DNA from: Magnetococcales bacterium
GTDB taxonomy: Bacteria; Pseudomonadota; Magnetococcia; Magnetococcales; JADFYX01
DNA: 9,868 nt
Direction of reading: 5' to 3'
NCBI GenBank assembly: GCA_015232795.1
Contig: JADFYX010000073.1
Coordinates: forward strand, 1-9,868
Shown here: one piece after another, positions 1 through 5,762 of the stretch
Layout: each line of letters starts with the position of its first letter
Numbering within the stretch: the stretch's first letter is position 1
Program-made: the position numbers and the translations under genes
The notes under the pieces: generated by a model
What the model was told of the DNA's origin: nothing
Databases searched by the model: none
The model's input: the letters and a program-made list of their open reading frames with translations, nothing else

Positions 1-63
1 TTGGCACGTTTCGACATGGTGCGGGGGGTGAATTTGGGGCGTTCGCAGTAGGGTTTCATTTTT

Positions 64-126
64 TCACAAGCTCTCAGGTGAATCAGCCCAGAATAACAAG
101 ACATGGGTGTCACAAATGATTTTCAT
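64..126 (-). pseudogene. Truncated VapC-like PIN-domain toxin remnant
   Basis: Read on the minus strand from an ATG at 126-124, this frame gives 20 residues (MKIICDTHVLLFWADSPE...) and stops with TGA at 66-64. The ICDTHVLLFW stretch is the typical first beta strand and helix of PIN-domain ribonuclease toxins partnered with Phd/YefM-type antitoxins. Asp6 would be the first metal-binding acidic residue. Family members are about 120-140 residues, so only the N-terminus survives. The start overlaps the end of the antitoxin gene by 17 nt in another frame, the usual antitoxin-toxin coupling. None of the three minus-strand frames past the stop reads as recognisable PIN sequence in the 63 bases available. 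The remnant should have no nuclease activity. Caveat: a sequencing error or the start of an insertion at the window edge could also explain the stop. Confidence 0.6.
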
Positions 127-352
127 CAATACCCCAATCATTTTCACCAATAGGGGAGAGCACATCACCAGTTATCACAGTTCCTCTAAGCAACTCTAGT
201 CTTTTGCGAGCTTCATCAGATTTATTTTTTACAGGAATAACACGGGCAACAACACAACCTTTTGATGAAATTTGGATCTCCTCACCATTGCCTATTTGTT
301 TCATATAGTTAGGCAAACCCTTCTGAAACTCAGCGACATCAACATTCAACAT
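110..352 (-). CDS. Type II toxin-antitoxin antitoxin, Phd/YefM family
   Basis: The 80-residue protein begins MLNVDVAEFQKGLPNYMKQI and continues with a GEEIQISSKGCVVARVIPV segment. This is the Phd/YefM fold: a short N-terminal DNA-binding part in which the protein lays helices on its substrate operator, followed by the strand containing the conserved 'G.vvA.iiPv' pattern. The acidic, probably flexible C-terminus (about residues 55-80) is where such antitoxins wrap and block the toxin. Length is normal for the family (75-90). A GGAG lies 10 nt upstream of the ATG. Its 3' end overlaps a PIN-domain toxin start, which identifies the partner as VapC-like, but that toxin is truncated here. The antitoxin may now be an orphan, perhaps a pure DNA-binding repressor or protective against a related toxin elsewhere. 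Family assignment is by recognised pattern; the exact subfamily is inferred. Confidence 0.8.
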   Translation of the reverse strand: MLNVDVAEFQKGLPNYMKQIGNGEEIQISSKGCVVARVIPVKNKSDEARKRLELLRGTVITGDVLSPIGENDWGIDENHL

Positions 353-373
353 AATGTCTTTTCTCCGTTTAAA

Positions 374-399
374 TAAAGAGAATTAACGTGAACTCTTTA
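374..399. promoter_or_regulatory. Candidate antitoxin operator (inverted repeat)
   Basis: A perfect 7-bp inverted repeat, TAAAGAG (374-380) and CTCTTTA (393-399), has a 12-nt centre. It lies 22 nt upstream of the antitoxin start. Phd/YefM antitoxins bind palindromes in this position to repress their own operon, so this is a reasonable operator candidate. The evidence is position and symmetry only; short AT-rich palindromes arise by chance. No convincing -35/-10 pair was seen nearby on either strand. Confidence 0.3.
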
Positions 400-524
400 A
401 TCTTGATCCTAAGACTACCAGAAATAATCAAATAATTGAATAGCAAAATATAAGTTCCATTATTGGTAAACAGTCTCAATCCCATTATTCAAAGGGAAGC
501 GTTCCAACGGATCATTTTTGTGCA

Positions 525-632
525 ATGCAGACATTGGAGCTGTCTCAAACACTTCATTTACAGGGAAATATCATAGCCAAAAACGAGGGAAAGAGGCTTA
601 ATAGTTTAGTCTGTTTGGTTTACCTTGGTTAA
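525..632 (+). CDS. Possible 35-residue small ORF upstream of the CHAT gene
   Basis: An ATG at 525 opens a 35-codon frame (starting MQTLELSQTLHLQGNI) that ends in TAA at 630-632, 13 nt before the ATG of the large downstream gene. I do not recognise the product. The alternating hydrophobic N-terminus could be the first strand of a small antitoxin-like or AbrB-like protein cut short, but that is speculation. No clear Shine-Dalgarno sequence precedes it. It could be a translated leader, a decayed gene or chance. The rest of the spacer (353-524) is AT-rich and, apart from the palindrome at 374-399, shows no gene or confident promoter. Confidence 0.2.
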   Translation: MQTLELSQTLHLQGNIIAKNEGKRLNSLVCLVYLG

Positions 633-634
633 TT

Positions 635-639
635 GGGAG
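635..639 (+). promoter_or_regulatory. Shine-Dalgarno sequence for the CHAT gene
   Basis: GGGAG lies 6 nt before the ATG at 646. This decides the start: the longer reading frame from TTG at 625 would begin upstream of this site and has no comparable ribosome binding site. Confidence 0.7.
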
Positions 640-645
640 TGCAAC

Positions 646-3600
646 ATGCTGGTTATTCAATATTTGGGAAGTGATGAGGCAAATGGGCACTGTTTTAATG
701 TGCACCGGGGTAATGAAAAAATAATAAATCCTGTCGCATTGCCAGACCCAAATAGTTATCCGGTTGAAAGACTGCCTAACTCTAATTTGGCTTTTGAGCT
801 TTGTTGGTATTTGGAGCAGTTTTTATCTTATCCATATGATCCTAGCACAGATAGGGCCGAGCGGGTTTTAAAGGCGCGTAAGGGTTGGGGTGTTGCATGT
901 TTTTCTGCTTTGTTTGCAGAAGGTAAGCCGAAAAAATGGTATGAGGCATCCCGTGATGAAGGGTTGGAAAATTTAACCATTAAAATTTCCAGCGATGACC
1001 CCAAAATATTGGCCTGGCCCTGGGAGGCTTTGCAAGATCCAAAAGAGGCACCTCTGGCCCATCTTTGCCATATAGAACGGCAGCTTGATAAAGAAAAAAA
1101 CAGACCGATACCCATTTCTGCTGCACTGCCTAAAAACTGTATCAATATTCTGTTGATAATTGCCCGTCCCATGGGTGAAACAGATGTGGGTTATCACGCC
1201 ATTTCCAGACCTATGGTGGATGTCTCCCGTGATAACAGTTTATCCGTTAATTTAGAAGTGTTGCGCCCTCCTACCTTTACACAACTGCGGGCTGTTTTAA
1301 AAGAAAAACCCAACCATTTTCATATAATACATTTTGATGGTCATGGGGGTTATAGCAGACAAGCCCAAGAGGATACGGTACATAGCCTGAGTTCGAACAA
1401 CAGCAATTCTGCACCCATTGGAAAGCTGTATTTTGAGAATATAAACTCTGGCCCAGATCCGGTTCCGGCAAACAAACTGGCGGTTTTGCTAAACGAGTTT
1501 CGTATTCCCATTATGGTTTTAAGTGCTTGTAGGTCAGCAGCAATAAACCATCAGGCAAAAGACGCATCCTCATCAGTGGCTGCGGCATTGATGAAAGCTG
1601 GTGTGCGTAGTGTTGTGGCTATGGGGTATAACCTCTGGGTAAGTGGAGCCCAGCGTTTTGTCCCGACATTTTATGAGAGACTTTTCAAAACAGGCCGGGT
1701 TGATGAGGCGGTACGGGCAGGACGGCAGGAGATGCTTGCCAGCCCTGGCAGGGATTGCAGCCTGGGGACGTTTCCCCTGCAAGATTGGCTGGTTCCTGTG
1801 CTTTATCAGCAAGATCCATTGGAGTTGAATTTTCTGGGTGAAGCTGTCCCAAAAGAGAACAAGCAAAATAGAATGCCCCAAGAGGCCAGGCTAAAATCCG
1901 ATTATGGTTTTATAGGTCGCCAACGTATGGTGTTGGGGCTGGAGCGAGCCTTACGAAAGCAAAAACAGGGTGCAGTGCTTATTCATGGTATGGCAGGGGT
2001 GGGTAAGACCACCTTGGCCCAAGGTTTTTTACAGTGGTTAGAGGATACAGGGGGGTTGGGGGCTGGGGTGTTTTGGTTTGGTTTTGAGGCAATTCGCAGT
2101 GCGGAGGCTGTAATCAACCCCCTGGTTGACGCTTTTTTTGGCACCAACGCCATGGCAGTAGCCAATGCCGAAAAAGACCAGGCTTTAATTGCAGCGTTAC
2201 AACAGAAACCATTTCTAATTGTTTGGGATAATTTTGAGTCTGCCTCTGGCATAGCGGGTACAGAGGTAGAGCCTCTATTAAGTGAAGAAGATAGGCAACG
2301 TCTTAAAAATTTGCTGCAAGGTATCCGGGGTGGTAAAAGCAAAATATTGATCACCAGCCGATCTTCAGAGAGTTGGTTAACACCGCAAATGTGTTTTCGC
2401 CAACCCCTAACAGGTCTTGAGGGTGAGGAGTGCTGGCAATATTGCAACGCTGTGGTGGAAGATTTGGGTTTAAGCCTGGATAGAAACAACCGCGATTATG
2501 CCGAAATTATGGCAATTTTAGGGGGACACCCCCTGGCCATGCGGGCGATAATGTTACGCTTGCAACAGGTAAAAAATCCTGCGTTACTGCTAAAAGAGTT
2601 AAAAGAGAGGTTGCAGGGACAAGAGGGAGATGAAAGCACAAAACGGATTCTTGCTGCTCTCTCCCTATTCGACAAAGGGTTGGATAGTGGTTTTGGACCA
2701 ATATTGCAACTTATTGCTCTGCATCGGCAATATGTTGATAGGGATTATCTGGAATATATGCTCAAATCGGCTAAAATACCCATAGATACAAGCAAGATAA
2801 CAGATTGCTTTAGCGCGTTGGAAACAGGGGGGCTGCTGCACCCCATAAATAACAACATCTACTCCATGCACCCTGCCCTAATTGGCCACCTGACAAACAG
2901 CCACCCGGCAGACGAGGCTAGCAAAAGGGGCTTTACCGCTATTATGGGTAGTTTGGCTGATGCCGTTGCCCCAAAAGCGCTGCACGAGCAGAGAATGACC
3001 TTCATCCACTTTAGTGCCAGCTTTTATCAAGCCTTAAATCATGCCAAAATATTGAACATGCAAGAAGATTTAGCAGCCATCACCCAATCTCTTGCTGCCT
3101 TCGCCTTGAATAATCGGGATTTTTCTCTTGCCCAACGCCTGTTTGAAGAATTGGCAGAATATGGTGAAAAACAGAATGATGAAGAGGGAACCGCAGGAGC
3201 CTATCACCAACTGGGAAGGATTGCCGAAGAGCAACGGGACTTTGCCAACGCTGAGGTTTGCTATAAAAAATCTCTTAAAATCAAGGAACGGTTGGGGAAT
3301 GAACACGGGGCTGCAACCACTTATCACCAACTGGGAATAATTGCCCAAGAGCAACGGGACTTTGCCAACGCTGAGGTTTACTATAAAAAATCTCTGGAAA
3401 TCGAGGAACGCTTGGGGAATGAACACGGGGCTGCAAGCACCCAGGCTCAGTTGGGTTTGCTTTTTCGCAGCCAAGGAGATTTGCGGGTTTCTGCCAGTTG
3501 GTTGATCAAGGGGGTACGGGGATATGCTTTTAACAATGATGCGAGAATGGCACAGGTGGCAACTGGGTATTTTATCCAAACCCTAAACCAAGCATCTGAA

Positions 3601-3717
3601 ACCGAGCAAGAGACCATGTTTGCTGATTGGAGTGCTGCCGGGTTGGATGGGTTTGCCAGCCGGGAGGTGCTTTTGGAAGCGATGAAGAAGCTGAATGAAG
3701 AGCCGGAGGAAGTTTGA
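646..3717 (+). CDS. CHAT protease - NB-ARC/STAND NTPase - TPR protein (bacterial NLR-like)
   Basis: This 1023-residue protein has three parts. Residues ~1-395 form a CHAT (caspase-HetF-associated with TPRs) module: a lead-in with WYLEQFL and 'SDDP..LAWPWEAL', then the catalytic His233 in HFDGHGG and Cys295 in MVLSACRSA, so the cysteine-protease dyad is intact. Residues ~418-640 form a STAND-type P-loop NTPase: GMAGVGKTT Walker A with Lys454, LIVWDNF Walker B with Asp528, KILITSRS sensor, and GGHPLA, the counterpart of the NB-ARC GLPL motif. A helical arm follows to ~800, then kinesin-light-chain-like TPRs at ~810-970 and an acidic C-terminus. There is no signal peptide or membrane segment, so it should be cytoplasmic. 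By analogy with NLR-like defence proteins, the TPRs would sense a trigger, the NTPase oligomerise and CHAT cleave a target; this role is inferred. It is monocistronic as far as seen, convergent with the fad operon, and lacks a gasdermin-like neighbour. The ATG at 646 is chosen because of its Shine-Dalgarno sequence. Confidence 0.88.
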   Translation: MLVIQYLGSDEANGHCFNVHRGNEKIINPVALPDPNSYPVERLPNSNLAFELCWYLEQFLSYPYDPSTDRAERVLKARKGWGVACFSALFAEGKPKKWYEASRDEGLENLTIKISSDDPKILAWPWEALQDPKEAPLAHLCHIERQLDKEKNRPIPISAALPKNCINILLIIARPMGETDVGYHAISRPMVDVSRDNSLSVNLEVLRPPTFTQLRAVLKEKPNHFHIIHFDGHGGYSRQAQEDTVHSLSSNNSNSAPIGKLYFENINSGPDPVPANKLAVLLNEFRIPIMVLSACRSAAINHQAKDASSSVAAALMKAGVRSVVAMGYNLWVSGAQRFVPTFYERLFKTGRVDEAVRAGRQEMLASPGRDCSLGTFPLQDWLVPVLYQQDPLELNFLGEAVPKENKQNRMPQEARLKSDYGFIGRQRMVLGLERALRKQKQGAVLIHGMAGVGKTTLAQGFLQWLEDTGGLGAGVFWFGFEAIRSAEAVINPLVDAFFGTNAMAVANAEKDQALIAALQQKPFLIVWDNFESASGIAGTEVEPLLSEEDRQRLKNLLQGIRGGKSKILITSRSSESWLTPQMCFRQPLTGLEGEECWQYCNAVVEDLGLSLDRNNRDYAEIMAILGGHPLAMRAIMLRLQQVKNPALLLKELKERLQGQEGDESTKRILAALSLFDKGLDSGFGPILQLIALHRQYVDRDYLEYMLKSAKIPIDTSKITDCFSALETGGLLHPINNNIYSMHPALIGHLTNSHPADEASKRGFTAIMGSLADAVAPKALHEQRMTFIHFSASFYQALNHAKILNMQEDLAAITQSLAAFALNNRDFSLAQRLFEELAEYGEKQNDEEGTAGAYHQLGRIAEEQRDFANAEVCYKKSLKIKERLGNEHGAATTYHQLGIIAQEQRDFANAEVYYKKSLEIEERLGNEHGAASTQAQLGLLFRSQGDLRVSASWLIKGVRGYAFNNDARMAQVATGYFIQTLNQASETEQETMFADWSAAGLDGFASREVLLEAMKKLNEEPEEV
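3202..3440 (+). repeat. Tandem 120-bp repeat encoding two TPR units
   Basis: Positions 3202-3320 and 3322-3440 repeat with an exact 120-bp period (40 codons) and differ at 9 of 119 compared positions by my count, about 92% identical. Each unit encodes one TPR of the form 'YHQLG.IA.EQRDFANAEV.YKKSL.I.ERLGNEHGAA'. Flanking TPR-like units before and after are much more diverged. The similarity points to recent duplication or gene conversion within the sensor region, and unit number could vary between strains. Confidence 0.9.
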
Positions 3718-3792
3718 TATTGGGAGCTTGGTCGGTTTTTTTAGTCGTGTTTTTTCACCTGTGTTTTTAGCTCTATTTGTTGCATGTTGCCA

Positions 3793-3814
3793 CTGGGCGG
3801 GCTGCGCCCCCCAG
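3793..3814. repeat. GC-rich hairpin in intergenic repeat-like DNA
   Basis: CTGGG (3793-3797) pairs with CCCAG (3810-3814), and GGGC (3799-3802) pairs with GCCC (3806-3809). One C is bulged and the loop is TGC. The hairpin is followed by a C-run (3816-3821). It is not followed by a T-run and so does not look like a simple terminator. It fits better as part of a hairpin-dense dispersed intergenic element spanning roughly 3790-3916. Confidence 0.5.
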
Positions 3815-3829
3815 ACCCCCCGCTTTTTG

Positions 3830-3847
3830 GGATTAAAGGATTAAAGG
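3830..3847. repeat. Tandem 8-bp repeat GGATTAAA x2
   Basis: GGATTAAA occurs at 3830-3837 and again at 3838-3845, followed by GG. It sits between two hairpins and may be a slippage duplication, or a border of the intergenic element. Confidence 0.45.
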
Positions 3848-3916
3848 CCATGGGCTTTGCCCAAACCCAACAGGGGGGTGACCCCCCTGTACCCCCACTC
3901 ACATGGGCCTTTTTTT
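3843..3916 (+). terminator. Nested-hairpin rho-independent terminator candidate
   Basis: An outer arm AAAGGCCATG (3843-3852) can pair with CATGGGCCTTT (3902-3912) with one bulged base. It encloses a TGGGC-TTT-GCCCA hairpin (3851-3863, competing for a few bases) and a perfect 9-bp stem of ACAGGGGGG (3870-3878) with CCCCCCTGT (3882-3890) around a TGA loop. The structure ends in seven T residues (3910-3916), as expected for a plus-strand terminator of the CHAT gene, though about 125 nt after its stop codon. On the minus strand no T-run follows the hairpins, so termination of the fad operon here is less well supported. Confidence 0.5.
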
Positions 3917-3926
3917 ACTTTATATT

Positions 3927-5762
3927 TCATACCCCGGAAAAAACTGGATGGTCTTTGTACATTTGCTCTACCTGGGCTTTAAAATAGCTCAATATGCGCT
4001 TTCTCTTGGGCTTGAGCGTTGGGGTTATCAGGCCGTTTTCTACTGTCCAGGGTTCTAGAATTGGACATACCACCCTCACCTTGGCAAAGCCAGGGAAATT
4101 TTTTAGGTTTATCTCTATTCTTGCCAACAATATCTCCTGTAATTTTTGGAAGCCCTGGCTATTTGGCTGGTTGGGTGCGTTAAGGTCCAGGTTGTGCTGT
4201 TTTGCCAACTCTTGCCATTTGTCACTGTTTAACACCACCAAAGCCGAAAGATACGGGGCGTTTTCGCCAATAATAAGAACCTGCTCAAACAAGGGGTCCA
4301 TTATTATTGATGCCTCCATATCTGATGGGGGTATCTTTCTGCCGTTAGACAAAACAATTATCTCCTTTAATCGCCCGGTCAGGCGAATGTGGTGTTTTTC
4401 TATTTGGGCTTGATCTCCCGTATGTAGCCACCCCAAGGTGTCTATCACCTCATGGGTGGCCTGGGGGTTGTTCCAGTAGCCCATCATTACTGTTTCGCCT
4501 CTTACCAGCAGCTCACCATTGCTGTCGATTTTGGTCTCTACTCCCGGCAAAGGTCGGCCCACTGATTCCGGGCTGTTCTCTTCTATGGGGTTTACACTAA
4601 TAACCGGGGATGACTCCGTTAAACCGTAACCCTGTACCACGGTGATATCCAAGCCGATAAAAAATTGCGCTACCTCGCTAGACAGATGCGCGCCACCACA
4701 CACAGCAGTACGCAAACGACCACCCAGTTTTTCTCGTACTTTTGCTGCCACCAAATGATCTAAAAGAGGCCATAACAACATGGAAAAATGCCACTTACCC
4801 CGGCCCTGATTATAAAGAAACCTGTTCCACCCCACATCTAAAGTATAGTTAAAAAGCGCGTGACTTAAGGGTGAGGCAGATTGCAGTTTTTCTCTTATTT
4901 TCAACAAAATCCGCTCATAAATTCTGGGTACTGAAATCAACAGGGTGGGTTTTATGGTTATTAAATCATCTGCCAAATCGGCAATGGAACGGGCAAAAGC
5001 TACTTGGGAACCTGCCATCATGGGCAGATAATAGCCTGCCATGCGTTCCAAGGCGTGGGAAAGAGGCAAAAACGAGAGGAAAATATCCTCACGAAAAACA
5101 GGTATCAAACGCAGGGAACCATAAGCGTTCTTAAGAATATTTTTATGGCTTAACATCACCCCTTTAGCAGGGCCAGTCGTGCCGGATGTGTAGATGATGG
5201 TCGCCAGTTTGTTCTCATCCCCATCACCAAAATACAAGGCATCACCTGTTTGTGGCAACCATACCGAGGCTGGCATAAATACACTGCCGCTTTTTCTTTT
5301 TTTGGGACATTCACCCATACAGACAACCCTTTTAAGATCTGGAAATTGCTCTGTCTTGGCTGCCAGCTTTTGCCAGGTTTGGGCCTCTTGCAGCAATAAA
5401 AATCTCGCCCCGGAATCTTGCAAAATATGGATGATATTCTGGGGGTTGTCATTGACAAAAAGCGGAACCACAACCAGCCCCAAACCCATGGCTGCCTGAT
5501 CAAAGGCTACCCAATCGGGGCTGTTATTTAAAAGAACAGCCACCCGGTCTCCCGGCTCGTAGCCCTCATTATTCAAGGCTTTTTGCCAGCGACCCACCAG
5601 TTGTTGCATACCAAGCCAGGTTAAATCCACCCAGCTATTGCTATCAGCAACAAAATATTTGTAAGCAACACTATTAGGAGACTCTCTAATGCGCTCCCTG
5701 AACAGGTCGCATAAAGTATTTACCCGCCATGGTGGTGTTATGGCGAAAGTCTGTCTTTTCAT
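3927..5762 (-). CDS. Long-chain fatty acid-CoA ligase (AMP-forming)
   Basis: The 611-residue ANL-superfamily enzyme activates fatty acids with ATP and CoA, via an acyl-AMP, to acyl-CoA. Visible motifs in order are the phosphate-binding loop YTSGTTGPAKG (191-201), FLPLSHALER (231-240), GYGLTESSP (378-386), WLHTGD with Asp450 binding the ribose, GRLKEIIVLSNGRKIPP (463-479), and a C-terminal TPTLKPKRKR with Lys584, the likely adenylation lysine. Length and motif spelling match the FadD15-type long-chain ligases (about 600 residues). There is no signal peptide; such enzymes are cytosolic or loosely membrane-bound. AGGAG 7 nt upstream supports the ATG at 5762 over the one at 5780. It is the last gene of the fad operon and supplies substrate for its other enzymes. 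The start overlaps fadJ by 77 nt. Chain-length preference cannot be read from sequence. Confidence 0.92.
   Translation of the reverse strand: MKRQTFAITPPWRVNTLCDLFRERIRESPNSVAYKYFVADSNSWVDLTWLGMQQLVGRWQKALNNEGYEPGDRVAVLLNNSPDWVAFDQAAMGLGLVVVPLFVNDNPQNIIHILQDSGARFLLLQEAQTWQKLAAKTEQFPDLKRVVCMGECPKKRKSGSVFMPASVWLPQTGDALYFGDGDENKLATIIYTSGTTGPAKGVMLSHKNILKNAYGSLRLIPVFREDIFLSFLPLSHALERMAGYYLPMMAGSQVAFARSIADLADDLITIKPTLLISVPRIYERILLKIREKLQSASPLSHALFNYTLDVGWNRFLYNQGRGKWHFSMLLWPLLDHLVAAKVREKLGGRLRTAVCGGAHLSSEVAQFFIGLDITVVQGYGLTESSPVISVNPIEENSPESVGRPLPGVETKIDSNGELLVRGETVMMGYWNNPQATHEVIDTLGWLHTGDQAQIEKHHIRLTGRLKEIIVLSNGRKIPPSDMEASIIMDPLFEQVLIIGENAPYLSALVVLNSDKWQELAKQHNLDLNAPNQPNSQGFQKLQEILLARIEINLKNFPGFAKVRVVCPILEPWTVENGLITPTLKPKRKRILSYFKAQVEQMYKDHPVFSGV

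Noticed and set aside
625..645. TTG start seven codons upstream of the CHAT gene ATG
   Set aside because: GGGAG at 635-639 is correctly spaced for the ATG at 646 and lies within the longer form, and the TTG has no ribosome binding site of its own.
353..645. Bacterial gasdermin or other protease substrate upstream of the CHAT gene
   Set aside because: The spacer is under 300 bp and holds only a 35-codon frame, far too short for a gasdermin of about 260 residues.
1983..2489. 168-codon minus-strand frame inside the CHAT gene
   Set aside because: It lies opposite the well-supported NTPase region and has no recognisable domain; it is a shadow frame.
3202..3440. Possible CRISPR array or insertion-sequence repeat
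   Set aside because: The repeat is a direct in-frame 40-codon TPR duplication with no spacers and no terminal inverted repeats.
3070..3579. 169-codon minus-strand frame with an internal repeat opposite the TPR region
   Set aside because: Its repeat is simply the complement of the duplicated TPR DNA; no independent coding evidence.
3718..3789. Simple terminator directly after the CHAT stop, suggested by several T-runs
   Set aside because: No GC-rich stem precedes the T-runs at about 3736-3755; the structured candidate lies further downstream.
3784..3987. 67-codon plus-strand frame rich in Pro and Gly across the intergenic spacer
   Set aside because: It is produced by the hairpin repeat sequence, runs into the end of the ligase gene on the other strand, and resembles no protein family.
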